Below, one piece after another: positions 39,101 through 51,987 of a stretch of DNA of 64,000 nt. The translations under genes were made by a program, and so were the position numbers. How positions within the stretch are numbered: the first letter of the stretch is position 1; every line of letters starts with the position of its first letter. The DNA is taken from contig NW_026870594.1 of NCBI RefSeq assembly GCF_963576545.1, forward strand, positions 186,001 to 250,000. The letters are read 5' to 3'. The DNA is from Limanda limanda (taxonomy: Eukaryota > Chordata > Actinopteri > Pleuronectiformes > Pleuronectidae). The notes under the pieces were generated by a model that searched no databases, had not been told where the DNA came from, and saw nothing but the letters and a program-made list of their open reading frames with translations.

Positions 39101-39858
39101 TAGGCTCTACCCCCACTAAATGGGGTAGCGCGCATCGATCGGTACCATCCTTGAGCTTCTCCGACTTTCGGAAGGGTTAGGGTTAGGGTTAGGGATGAAA
39201 GCACATAGGAGAAAGAGATATTCTTGAATAACTTTTTTTGTGAAGGTCGGAGAGACTTGCAAGTAGGCTCTACCCCCACTAAATGGGGTAGCGCGCATCG
39301 ATCGGTACCATCCTTGAGCTTCTCCGACTTTCGGAAGGGTTAGGGTTAGGGTTAGGGATGAAAGCACATAGGAGAAAGAGATATTCTTGAATAACTTTTT
39401 TTATGAAGGTCGGAGAGACTTGCAAGTAGGCTCTACCCCCACTAAATGGGGTAGCGCGCATCGATCGGTACCATCCTTGAGCTTCTCCGACTTTCGGAAG
39501 GGTTAGGGTTAGGGTTAGGGATGAAAGCACATAGGAGAAAGAGATATTCTTGAATAACTTTTTTTGTGAAGGTCGGAGAGACTTGCAAGTAGGCTCTACC
39601 CCCACTAAATGGGGTAGCGCGCATCGATCGGTACCATCCTTGAGCTTCTCCGACTTTCGGAAGGGTTAGGGTTAGGGTTAGGGATGAAAGCACATAGGAG
39701 AAAGAGATATTCTTGAATAACTTTTTTTGTGAAGGTCGGAGAGACTTGCAAGTAGGCTCTACCCCCACTAAATGGGGTAGCGCGCATCGATCGGTACCAT
39801 CCTTGAGCTTCTCCGACTTTCGGAAGGGTTAGGGTTAGGGTTAGGGATGAAAGCACAT
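36164..39858 (+). repeat. 5,139-type higher-order repeat, copy 3 (partial)
   Basis: B units start at 36164, 36645, 36963, 37444, 38088 and 38400 and match those at 27945-30181 at an offset of 8,219 bp. It repeats ATCAATCGG with ATCCCTGAG (near 36,573), CTGCAG in the B at 37444, GACTTTCAAG near 37,811, ATTCGTACC in the B at 38088 and the short A before 38400. The first B and its two A units are missing relative to copies 1 and 2. The closing run has eight A units and leads into a cassette. Confidence 0.92.
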
Positions 39859-40657
39859 AGGAGAAAGAGATATTCTTGAATAACTTTTTTTGTGAAGGTC
39901 GGAGAGACTTTGAAAGTGGTTGCATCTGGACTAATTTGGGTCCTGCGGATCGATTGGTACCATCCCCGAGCTTGTACGACCTTCGGAAGAGGTCGACCGA
40001 CGAAATTCCCCCAAATCTGAGGAGATATTCTTGAATTACTTTTTTTGTGAAGGTCGGAGAGACTTGCAAGTAGGCTCTACCCCCACTAAATGGGGTTGCG
40101 CGCATCGATCGGTACCATCCTTGAGCTTCTCCGACTTTCGGAAGGGTTAGGGTTAGGGTTAGGGATGAAAGCACATAGGAGAAAGAGATATTCTTGAATA
40201 ACTTTTTTTGTGAAGGTCGGAGAGACTTGCAAGTAGGCTCTACCCCCACTAAATGGGGTAGCGCGCATCGATCGGTACCATCCTTGAGCTTCTCCGACTT
40301 TCGGAAGGGTTAGGGTTAGGGTTAGGGATGAAAGCACATAGGAGAAAGAGATATTCTTGAATAACTTTTTTTGTGAAGGTCGGAGAGACTTGCAAGTAGG
40401 CTCTACCCCCACTAAATGGGGTAGCGCGCATCGATCGGTACCATCGTTGAGCTTCTCCGACTTTCGGAAGGGTTAGGGTTAGGGTTAGGGATGAAAGCAC
40501 ATAGGAGAAAGAGATATTCTTGAATAACTTTTTTTGTGAAGGTCGGAGAGACTTGGAAAGTGGTTGCATCTGGACTAATTTGGATCCTGCGGATCGATTG
40601 GTACCATCCCCGAGCTTGTACGACCTTCAGATGAGGTCGACCGACGAAATTCCCCCA
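39859..40657 (+). repeat. 799-bp cassette, copy 3
   Basis: B units start at 39859 and 40503. It has GACTTTGAAAG, GAATTAC, ATCGTTGAG and TTTGGATCCTG. The second B has CTTCAGATG. The CTTCAG change is shared with copies 4-6, and ATG in place of AAG is private to this copy. Confidence 0.92.
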
Positions 40658-42768
40658 AATCTGAGGAGATATTCTTGAATAACTTTTTTTGTGAAGGTCG
40701 GAGAGACTTGCAAGTAGGCTCTACCCCCACTAAATGGGGTAGCGCGCATCGATCGGTACCATCCTTGAGCTTCTCCGACTTTCGGAAGGGTTAGGGTTAG
40801 GGTTAGGGATGAAAGCACATAGGAGAAAGAGATATTCTTGAATAACTTTTTTTGTGAAGGTCGGAGAGACTTGCAAGTAGGCTCTACCCCCACTAAATGG
40901 GGTAGCGCGCATCGATCGGTACCATCCTTGAGCTTCTCCGACTTTCGGAAGGGTTAGGGTTAGGGTTAGGGATGAAAGCACATAGGAGAAAGAGATATTC
41001 TTGAATAACTTTTTTTGTGAAGGTCGGAGAGACTTGCAAGTAGGCTCTACCCCCACTAAATGGGGTAGCGCGCATCGATCGGTACCATCCTTGAGCTTCT
41101 CCGACTTTCGGAAGGGTTAGGGTTAGGGTTAGGGATGAAAGCACATAGGAGAAAGAGATATTCTTGAATAACTTTTTTTGTGAAGGTCGGAGAGACTTGC
41201 AAGTAGGCTCTACCCCCACTAAATGGGGTAGCGCGCATCGATCGGTACCATCCTTGAGCTTCTCCGACTTTCGGAAGGGTTAGGGTTAGGGTTAGGGATG
41301 AAAGCACATAGGAGAAAGAGATATTCTTGAATAACTTTTTTTGTGAAGGTCGGAGAGACTTGGAAAGTGGTTGCATCTGGACTAATTTGGGTCCTGCGGA
41401 TCGATTGGTACCATCCCCGAGCTTGTACGACCTTCGGAAGAGGTCGACCGACGAAATTCCCCCAAATCTGAGGAGATATTCTTGAATAACTTTTTTTGTG
41501 AAGGTCGGAGAGACTTGCAAGTAGGCTCTACCCCCACTAAATGGAGTTGCGCGCATCGATCGGTACCATCCTTGAGCTTCTCCGACTTTCGGAAGGGTTA
41601 GGGTTAGGGTTAGGGATGAAAGCACATAGGAGAAAGAGATATTCTTGAATAACTTTTTTTGTGAAGGTCGGAGAGACTTGCAAGTAGGCTCTACCCCCAC
41701 TAAATGGGGTAGCGCGCATCGATCGGTACCATCCTTGAGCTTCTCCGACTTTCGGAAGGGTTAGGGTTAGGGTTAGGGATGAAAGCACATAGGAGAAAGA
41801 GATATTCTTGAATAACTTTTTTTGTGAAGGTCGGAGAGACTTGCAAGTAGGCTCTACCCCCACTAAATGGGGTAGCGCGCATCGATCGGTACCATCCTTG
41901 AGCTTCTCCGACTTTCGGAAGGGTTAGGGTTAGGGTTAGGGATGAAAGCACATAGGAGAAAGAGATATTCTTGAATAACTTTTTTTGTGAAGGTCGGAGA
42001 GACTTGCAAGTAGGCTCTACCCCCACTAAATGGGGTAGCGCGCATCGATCGGTACCATCCTTGAGCTTCTCCGACTTTCGGAAGGGTTAGGGTTAGGGTT
42101 AGGGATGAAAGCACATAGGAGAAAGAGATATTCTTGAATAACTTTTTTTGTGAAGGTCGGAGAGACTTGCAAGTAGGCTCTACCCCCACTAAATGGGGTA
42201 GCGCGCATCGATCGGTACCATCCTTGAGCTTCTCCGACTTTCGGAAGGGTTAGGGTTAGGGTTAGGGATGAAAGCACATAGGAGAAAGAGATATTCTTGA
42301 ATAACTTTTTTTATGAACGTCGGAGAGACTTGCAAGTAGGCTCTACCCCCACTAAATGGGGTAGCGCGCATCGATCGGTACCATCCTTGAGCTTCTCCGA
42401 CTTTCGGAAGGGTTAGGGTTAGGGTTAGGGATGAAAGCACATAGGAGAAAGAGATATTCTTGAATAACTTTTTTTGTGAAGGTCGGAGAGACTTGCAAGT
42501 AGGCTCTACCCCCACTAAATGGGGTAGCGCGCATCGATCGGTACCATCCTTGAGCTTCTCCGACTTTCGGAAGGGTTAGGGTTAGGGTTAGGGATGAAAG
42601 CACATAGGAGAAAGAGATATTCTTGAATAACTTTTTTTGTGAAGGTCGGAGAGACTTGCAAGTAGGCTCTACCCCCACTAAATGGGGTAGCGCGCATCGA
42701 TCGGTACCATCCTTGAGCTTCTCCGACTTTCGGAAGGGTTAGGGTTAGGGTTAGGGATGAAAGCACAT
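40658..42768 (+). repeat. A4 B A8 segment
   Basis: One B at 41310, followed by an A with GGAGTTGCG and an eight-A run. TTTATGAACG near 42,312 is shared with units near 35,710 and 45,548. Together with the cassette that follows, it is one turn of a roughly 2.9-3.2-kb higher-order repeat. Confidence 0.88.
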
Positions 42769-43567
42769 AGGAGAAAGAGATATTCTTGAATAACTTTTTT
42801 TGTGAAGGTCGGAGAGACTTTGAAAGTGGTTGCATCTGGACTAATTTGGGTCCTGCGGATCGATTGGTACCATCCCCGAGCTTGTACGACCTTCGGAAGA
42901 GGTCGACCGACGAAATTCCCCCAAATCTGAGGAGATATTCTTGAATTACTTTTTTTGTGAAGGTCGGAGAGACTTGCAAGTAGGCTCTACCCCCACTAAA
43001 TGGGGTTGCGCGCATCGATCGGTACCATCCTTGAGCTTCTCCGACTTTCGGAAGGGTTAGGGTTAGGGTTAGGGATGAAAGCACATAGGAGAAAGAGATA
43101 TTCTTGAATAACTTTTTTTGTGAAGGTCGGAGAGACTTGCAAGTAGGCTCTACCCCCACTAAATGGGGTAGCGCGCATCGATCGGTACCATCCTTGAGCT
43201 TCTCCGACTTTCGGAAGGGTTAGGGTTAGGGTTAGGGATGAAAGCACATAGGAGAAAGAGATATTCTTGAATAACTTTTTTTGTGAAGGTCGGAGAGACT
43301 TGCAAGTAGGCTCTACCCCCACTAAATGGGGTAGCGCGCATCGATCGGTACCATCGTTGAGCTTCTCCGACTTTCGGAAGGGTTAGGGTTAGGGTTAGGG
43401 ATGAAAGCACATAGGAGAAAGAGATATTCTTGAATAACTTTTTTTGTGAAGGTCGGAGAGACTTGGAAAGTGGTTGCATCTGGACTAATTTGGATCCTGC
43501 GGATCGATTGGTACCATCCCCGAGCTTGTACGACCTTCAGAAGAGGTCGACCGACGAAATTCCCCCA
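42769..43567 (+). repeat. 799-bp cassette, copy 4
   Basis: B units start at 42769 and 43413, 2,910 bp from copy 3, with all markers. The second B has CTTCAGAAG. Confidence 0.92.
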
Positions 43568-46004
43568 AATCTGAGGAGATATTCTTGAATAACTTTTTTT
43601 GTGAAGGTCGGAGAGACTTGCAAGTAGGCTCTACCCCCACTAAATGGGGTAGCGCGCATCGATCGGTACCATCCTTGAGCTTCTCCGACTTTCGGAAGGG
43701 TTAGGGTTAGGGTTAGGGATGAAAGCACATAGGAGAAAGAGATATTCTTGAATAACTTTTTTTGTGAAGGTCGGAGAGACTTGCAAGTAGGCTCTACCCC
43801 CACTAAATGGGGTAGCGCGCATCGATCGGTACCATCCTTGAGCTTCTCCGACTTTCGGAAGGGTTAGGGTTAGGGTTAGGGATGAAAGCACATAGGAGAA
43901 AGAGATATTCTTGAATAACTTTTTTTGTGAAGGTCGGAGAGACTTGCAAGTAGGCTCTACCCCCACTAAATGGGGTAGCGCGCATCGATCGGTACCATCC
44001 TTGAGCTTCTCCGACTTTCGGAAGGGTTAGGGTTAGGGTTAGGGATGAAAGCACATAGGAGAAAGAGATATTCTTGAATAACTTTTTTTGTGAAGGTCGG
44101 AGAGACTTGCAAGTAGGCTCTACCCCCACTAAATGGGGTAGCGCGCATCGATCGGTACCATCCTTGAGCTTCTCCGACTTTCGGAAGGGTTAGGGTTAGG
44201 GTTAGGGATGAAAGCACATAGGAGAAAGAGATATTCTTGAATAACTTTTTTTGTGAAGGTCGGAGAGACTTGCAAGTAGGCTCTACCCCCACTAAATGGG
44301 GTAGCGCGCATCGATCGGTACCATCCTTGAGCTTCTCCGACTTTCGGAAGGGTTAGGGTTAGGGTTAGGGATGAAAGCACATAGGAGAAAGAGATATTCT
44401 TGAATAACTTTTTTTGTGAAGGTCGGAGAGACTTGCAAGTAGGCTCTACCCCCACTAAATGGGGTAGCGCGCATCGATCGGTACCATCCTTGAGCTTCTC
44501 CGACTTTCGGAAGGGTTAGGGTTAGGGTTAGGGATGAAAGCACATAGGAGAAAGAGATATTCTTGAATAACTTTTTTTGTGAAGGTCGGAGAGACTTGGA
44601 AAGTGGTTGCATCTGGACTAATTTGGGTCCTGCGGATCGATTGGTACCATCCCCGAGCTTGTACGACCTTCGGAAGAGGTCGACCGACGAAATTCCCCCA
44701 AATCTGAGGAGATATTCTTGAATAACTTTTTTTGTGAAGGTCGGAGAGACTTGCAAGTAGGCTCTACCCCCACTAAATGGAGTTGCGCGCATCGATCGGT
44801 ACCATCCTTGAGCTTCTCCGACTTTCGGAAGGGTTAGGGTTAGGGTTAGGGATGAAAGCACATAGGAGAAAGAGATATTCTTGAATAACTTTTTTTGTGA
44901 AGGTCGGAGAGACTTGCAAGTAGGCTCTACCCCCACTAAATGGGGTAGCGCGCATCGATCGGTACCATCCTTGAGCTTCTCCGACTTTCGGAAGGGTTAG
45001 GGTTAGGGTTAGGGATGAAAGCACATAGGAGAAAGAGATATTCTTGAATAACTTTTTTTGTGAAGGTCGGAGAGACTTGCAAGTAGGCTCTACCCCCACT
45101 AAATGGGGTAGCGCGCATCGATCGGTACCATCCTTGAGCTTCTCCGACTTTCGGAAGGGTTAGGGTTAGGGTTAGGGATGAAAGCACATAGGAGAAAGAG
45201 ATATTCTTGAATAACTTTTTTTGTGAAGGTCGGAGAGACTTGCAAGTAGGCTCTACCCCCACTAAATGGGGTAGCGCGCATCGATCGGTACCATCCTTGA
45301 GCTTCTCCGACTTTCGGAAGGGTTAGGGTTAGGGTTAGGGATGAAAGCACATAGGAGAAAGAGATATTCTTGAATAACTTTTTTTGTGAAGGTCGGAGAG
45401 ACTTGCAAGTAGGCTCTACCCCCACTAAATGGGGTAGCGCGCATCGATCGGTACCATCCTTGAGCTTCTCCGACTTTCGGAAGGGTTAGGGTTAGGGTTA
45501 GGGATGAAAGCACATAGGAGAAAGAGATATTCTTGAATAACTTTTTTTATGAACGTCGGAGAGACTTGCAAGTAGGCTCTACCCCCACTAAATGGGGTAG
45601 CGCGCATCGATCGGTACCATCCTTGAGCTTCTCCGACTTTCGGAAGGGTTAGGGTTAGGGTTAGGGATGAAAGCACATAGGAGAAAGAGATATTCTTGAA
45701 TAACTTTTTTTGTGAAGGTCGGAGAGACTTGCAAGTAGGCTCTACCCCCACTAAATGGGGTAGCGCGCATCGATCGGTACCATCCTTGAGCTTCTCCGAC
45801 TTTCGGAAGGGTTAGGGTTAGGGTTAGGGATGAAAGCACATAGGAGAAAGAGATATTCTTGAATAACTTTTTTTGTGAAGGTCGGAGAGACTTGCAAGTA
45901 GGCTCTACCCCCACTAAATGGGGTAGCGCGCATCGATCGGTACCATCCTTGAGCTTCTCCGACTTTCGGAAGGGTTAGGGTTAGGGTTAGGGATGAAAGC
46001 ACAT
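43568..46004 (+). repeat. A6 B A8 segment
   Basis: One B at 44546, preceded by six A units and followed by eight. The first A after the B has GGAGTTGCG, and TTTATGAACG lies near 45,548. It differs from 40658-42768 by two extra A units, an unequal exchange in whole monomers. Confidence 0.88.
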
Positions 46005-46803
46005 AGGAGAAAGAGATATTCTTGAATAACTTTTTTTGTGAAGGTCGGAGAGACTTTGAAAGTGGTTGCATCTGGACTAATTTGGGTCCTGCGGATCGAT
46101 TGGTACCATCCCCGAGCTTGTACGACCTTCGGAAGAGGTCGACCGACGAAATTCCCCCAAATCTGAGGAGATATTCTTGAATTACTTTTTTTGTGAAGGT
46201 CGGAGAGACTTGCAAGTAGGCTCTACCCCCACTAAATGGGGTTGCGCGCATCGATCGGTACCATCCTTGAGCTTCTCCGACTTTCGGAAGGGTTAGGGTT
46301 AGGGTTAGGGATGAAAGCACATAGGAGAAAGAGATATTCTTGAATAACTTTTTTTGTGAAGGTCGGAGAGACTTGCAAGTAGGCTCTACCCCCACTAAAT
46401 GGGGTAGCGCGCATCGATCGGTACCATCCTTGAGCTTCTCCGACTTTCGGAAGGGTTAGGGTTAGGGTTAGGGATGAAAGCACATAGGAGAAAGAGATAT
46501 TCTTGAATAACTTTTTTTGTGAAGGTCGGAGAGACTTGCAAGTAGGCTCTACCCCCACTAAATGGGGTAGCGCGCATCGATCGGTACCATCGTTGAGCTT
46601 CTCCGACTTTCGGAAGGGTTAGGGTTAGGGTTAGGGATGAAAGCACATAGGAGAAAGAGATATTCTTGAATAACTTTTTTTGTGAAGGTCGGAGAGACTT
46701 GGAAAGTGGTTGCATCTGGACTAATTTGGATCCTGCGGATCGATTGGTACCATCCCCGAGCTTGTACGACCTTCAGAAGAGGTCGACCGACGAAATTCCC
46801 CCA
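46005..46803 (+). repeat. 799-bp cassette, copy 5
   Basis: B units start at 46005 and 46649, 3,236 bp from copy 4, with all markers and CTTCAGAAG in the second B. Confidence 0.92.
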
Positions 46804-48107
46804 AATCTGAGGAGATATTCTTGAATAACTTTTTTTGTGAAGGTCGGAGAGACTTGCAAGTAGGCTCTACCCCCACTAAATGGGGTAGCGCGCATCGATC
46901 GGTACCATCCTTGAGCTTCTCCGACTTTCGGAAGGGTTAGGGTTAGGGTTAGGGATGAAAGCACATAGGAGAAAGAGATATTCTTGAATAACTTTTTTTG
47001 TGAAGGTCGGAGAGACTTGCAAGTAGGCTCTACCCCCACTAAATGGGGTAGCGCGCATCGATCGGTACCATCCTTGAGCTTCTCCGACTTTCGGAAGGGT
47101 TAGGGTTAGGGTTAGGGATGAAAGCACATAGGAGAAAGAGATATTCTTGAATAACTTTTTTTGTGAAGGTCGGAGAGACTTGCAAGTAGGCTCTACCCCC
47201 ACTAAATGGGGTAGCGCGCATCGATCGGTACCATCCTTGAGCTTCTCCGACTTTCGGAAGGGTTAGGGTTAGGGTTAGGGATGAAAGCACATAGGAGAAA
47301 GAGATATTCTTGAATAACTTTTTTTGTGAAGGTCGGAGAGACTTGCAAGTAGGCTCTACCCCCACTAAATGGGGTAGCGCGCATCGATCGGTACCATCCT
47401 TGAGCTTCTCCGACTTTCGGAAGGGTTAGGGTTAGGGTTAGGGATGAAAGCACATAGGAGAAAGAGATATTCTTGAATAACTTTTTTTGTGAAGGTCGGA
47501 GAGACTTGCAAGTAGGCTCTACCCCCACTAAATGGGGTAGCGCGCATCGATCGGTACCATCCTTGAGCTTCTCCGACTTTCGGAAGGGTTAGGGTTAGGG
47601 TTAGGGATGAAAGCACATAGGAGAAAGAGATATTCTTGAATAACTTTTTTTGTGAAGGTCGGAGAGACTTGCAAGTAGGCTCTACCCCCACTAAATGGGG
47701 TAGCGCGCATCGATCGGTACCATCCTTGAGCTTCTCCGACTTTCGGAAGGGTTAGGGTTAGGGTTAGGGATGAAAGCACATAGGAGAAAGAGATATTCTT
47801 GAATAACTTTTTTTGTGAAGGTCGGAGAGACTTGCAAGTAGGCTCTACCCCCACTAAATGGGGTAGCGCGCATCGATCGGTACCATCCTTGAGCTTCTCC
47901 GACTTTCGGAAGGGTTAGGGTTAGGGTTAGGGATGAAAGCACATAGGAGAAAGAGATATTCTTGAATAACTTTTTTTGTGAAGGTCGGAGAGACTTGCAA
48001 GTAGGCTCTACCCCCACTAAATGGGGTAGCGCGCATCGATCGGTACCATCCTTGAGCTTCTCCGACTTTCGGAAGGGTTAGGGTTAGGGTTAGGGATGAA
48101 AGCACAT
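46804..48107 (+). repeat. Eight-A run between cassettes
   Basis: Eight A units of 163 bp, close to consensus throughout. No B and no GGAGTTG unit is present, so the B that splits this interval elsewhere has been lost or was never included. Confidence 0.88.
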
Positions 48108-48906
48108 AGGAGAAAGAGATATTCTTGAATAACTTTTTTTGTGAAGGTCGGAGAGACTTTGAAAGTGGTTGCATCTGGACTAATTTGGGTCCTGCGGATC
48201 GATTGGTACCATCCCCGAGCTTGTACGACCTTCGGAAGAGGTCGACCGACGAAATTCCCCCAAATCTGAGGAGATATTCTTGAATTACTTTTTTTGTGAA
48301 GGTCGGAGAGACTTGCAAGTAGGCTCTACCCCCACTAAATGGGGTTGCGCGCATCGATCGGTACCATCCTTGAGCTTCTCCGACTTTCGGAAGGGTTAGG
48401 GTTAGGGTTAGGGATGAAAGCACATAGGAGAAAGAGATATTCTTGAATAACTTTTTTTGTGAAGGTCGGAGAGACTTGCAAGTAGGCTCTACCCCCACTA
48501 AATGGGGTAGCGCGCATCGATCGGTACCATCCTTGAGCTTCTCCGACTTTCGGAAGGGTTAGGGTTAGGGTTAGGGATGAAAGCACATAGGAGAAAGAGA
48601 TATTCTTGAATAACTTTTTTTGTGAAGGTCGGAGAGACTTGCAAGTAGGCTCTACCCCCACTAAATGGGGTAGCGCGCATCGATCGGTACCATCGTTGAG
48701 CTTCTCCGACTTTCGGAAGGGTTAGGGTTAGGGTTAGGGATGAAAGCACATAGGAGAAAGAGATATTCTTGAATAACTTTTTTTGTGAAGGTCGGAGAGA
48801 CTTGGAAAGTGGTTGCATCTGGACTAATTTGGATCCTGCGGATCGATTGGTACCATCCCCGAGCTTGTACGACCTTCAGAAGAGGTCGACCGACGAAATT
48901 CCCCCA
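48108..48906 (+). repeat. 799-bp cassette, copy 6
   Basis: B units start at 48108 and 48752, 2,103 bp from copy 5. It has all markers and CTTCAGAAG in the second B. This is the last cassette in the window; neither the marked B nor the BamHI-marked B occurs again to its right. Confidence 0.92.
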
Positions 48907-50365
48907 AATCTGAGGAGATATTCTTGAATAACTTTTTTTGTGAAGGTCGGAGAGACTTGCAAGTAGGCTCTACCCCCACTAAATGGGGTAGCGCGCATCG
49001 ATCGGTACCATCCTTGAGCTTCTCCGACTTTCGGAAGGGTTAGGGTTAGGGTTAGGGATGAAAGCACATAGGAGAAAGAGATATTCTTGAATAACTTTTT
49101 TTGTGAAGGTCGGAGAGACTTGCAAGTAGGCTCTACCCCCACTAAATGGGGTAGCGCGCATCGATCGGTACCATCCTTGAGCTTCTCCGACTTTCGGAAG
49201 GGTTAGGGTTAGGGTTAGGGATGAAAGCACATAGGAGAAAGAGATATTCTTGAATAACTTTTTTTGTGAAGGTCGGAGAGACTTGCAAGTAGGCTCTACC
49301 CCCACTAAATGGGGTAGCGCGCATCGATCGGTACCATCCTTGAGCTTCTCCGACTTTCGGAAGGGTTAGGGTTAGGGTTAGGGATGAAAGCACATAGGAG
49401 AAAGAGATATTCTTGAATAACTTTTTTTGTGAAGGTCGGAGAGACTTTCAAGTAGGCTCTACCCCCACTAAATGGGGTAGCGCGCATCGATCGGTACCAT
49501 CCTTGAGCTTCTCCGACTTTCGGAAGGGTTAGGGTTAGGGTTAGGGATGAAAGCACATAGGAGAAAGAGATATTCTTGAATAACTTTTTTTGTGAAGGTC
49601 GGAGAGACTTGCAAGTAGGCTCTACCCCCACTAAATGGGGTAGCGCGCATCGATCGGTACCATCCTTGAGCTTCTCCGACTTTCGGAAGGGTTAGGGTTA
49701 GGGTTAGGGATGAAAGCACATAGGAGAAAGAGATATTCTTGAATAACTTTTTTTGTGAAGGTCGGAGAGACTTGCAAGTAGGCTCTACCCCCACTAAATG
49801 GGGTAGCGCGCATCGATCGGTACCATCCTTGAGCTTCTCCGACTTTCGGAAGGGTTAGGGTTAGGGTTAGGGATGAAAGCACATAGGAGAAAGAGATATT
49901 CTTGAATAACTTTTTTTGTGAAGGTCGGAGAGACTTGCAAGTAGGCTCTACCCCCACTAAATGGGGTAGCGCACATCGATCGGTACCATCCTTGAGCTTC
50001 TCCGACTTTCGGAAGGGTTAGGGTTAGGGTTAGGGATGAAAGCACATAGGAGAAAGAGATATTCTTGAATAACTTTTTTTGTGAAGGTCGGAGAGACTTG
50101 CAAGTAGGCTCTACCCCCACTAAATGGGGTAGCGCGCATCGATCGGTACCATCCTTGAGCTTCTCCGACTTTCGGAAGGGTTAGGGTTAGGGTTAGGGAT
50201 GAAAGCACATAGGAGAAAGAGATATTCTTGAATAACTTTTTTTGTGAAGGTCGGAGAGACTTGGAAAGTGGTTGCATCTGGACTAATTTGGGTCCTGCGG
50301 ATCGATTGGTACCATCCCCGAGCTTGTACGACCTTCGGAAGAGGTCGACCGACGAAATTCCCCCA
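48907..50365 (+). repeat. 1,622-bp duplication, copy 1 (A8 B)
   Basis: Eight A units and one B (50211). Markers are GACTTTCAAG near 49,444 and GCGCAC near 49,973. The A after this B has GGGGTTGCG. Each marker has a partner 1,622 bp to the right. Confidence 0.9.
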
Positions 50366-51987
50366 AATCTGAGGAGATATTCTTGAATAACTTTTTTTGT
50401 GAAGGTCGGAGAGACTTGCAAGTAGGCTCTACCCCCACTAAATGGGGTTGCGCGCATCGATCGGTACCATCCTTGAGCTTCTCCGACTTTCGGAAGGGTT
50501 AGGGTTAGGGTTAGGGATGAAAGCACATAGGAGAAAGAGATATTCTTGAATAACTTTTTTTGTGAAGGTCGGAGAGACTTGCAAGTAGGCTCTACCCCCA
50601 CTAAATGGGGTAGCGCGCATCGATCGGTACCATCCTTGAGCTTCTCCGACTTTCGGAAGGGTTAGGGTTAGGGTTAGGGATGAAAGCACATAGGAGAAAG
50701 AGATATTCTTGAATAACTTTTTTTGTGAAGGTCGGAGAGACTTGCAAGTAGGCTCTACCCCCACTAAATGGGGTAGCGCGCATCGATCGGTACCATCCTT
50801 GAGCTTCTCCGACTTTCGGAAGGGTTAGGGTTAGGGTTAGGGATGAAAGCACATAGGAGAAAGAGATATTCTTGAATAACTTTTTTTGTGAAGGTCGGAG
50901 AGACTTGCAAGTAGGCTCTACCCCCACTAAATGGGGTAGCGCGCATCGATCGGTACCATCCTTGAGCTTCTCCGACTTTCGGAAGGGTTAGGGTTAGGGT
51001 TAGGGATGAAAGCACATAGGAGAAAGAGATATTCTTGAATAACTTTTTTTGTGAAGGTCGGAGAGACTTTCAAGTAGGCTCTACCCCCACTAAATGGGGT
51101 AGCGCGCATCGATCGGTACCATCCTTGAGCTTCTCCGACTTTCGGAAGGGTTAGGGTTAGGGTTAGGGATGAAAGCACATAGGAGAAAGAGATATTCTTG
51201 AATAACTTTTTTTGTGAAGGTCGGAGAGACTTGCAAGTAGGCTCTACCCCCACTAAATGGGGTAGCGCGCATCGATCGGTACCATCCTTGAGCTTCTCCG
51301 ACTTTCGGAAGGGTTAGGGTTAGGGTTAGGGATGAAAGCACATAGGAGAAAGAGATATTCTTGAATAACTTTTTTTGTGAAGGTCGGAGAGACTTGCAAG
51401 TAGGCTCTACCCCCACTAAATGGGGTAGCGCGCATCGATCGGTACCATCCTTGAGCTTCTCCGACTTTCGGAAGGGTTAGGGTTAGGGTTAGGGATGAAA
51501 GCACATAGGAGAAAGAGATATTCTTGAATAACTTTTTTTGTGAAGGTCGGAGAGACTTGCAAGTAGGCTCTACCCCCACTAAATGGGGTAGCGCACATCG
51601 ATCGGTACCATCCTTGAGCTTCTCCGACTTTCGGAAGGGTTAGGGTTAGGGTTAGGGATGAAAGCACATAGGAGAAAGAGATATTCTTGAATAACTTTTT
51701 TTGTGAAGGTCGGAGAGACTTGCAAGTAGGCTCTACCCCCACTAAATGGGGTAGCGCGCATCGATCGGTACCATCCTTGAGCTTCTCCGACTTTCGGAAG
51801 GGTTAGGGTTAGGGTTAGGGATGAAAGCACATAGGAGAAAGAGATATTCTTGAATAACTTTTTTTGTGAAGGTCGGAGAGACTTGGAAAGTGGTTGCATC
51901 TGGACTAATTTGGGTCCTGCGGATCGATTGGTACCATCCCCGAGCTTGTACGACCTTCGGAAGAGGTCGACCGACGAAATTCCCCCA
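50366..51987 (+). repeat. 1,622-bp duplication, copy 2 (A9 B)
   Basis: Nine A units and one B (51833). GACTTTCAAG near 51,066 and GCGCAC near 51,595 match copy 1, as do the B and the GGGGTTGCG A after it. Nine A units plus one B give 1,622 bp exactly. Confidence 0.9.
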
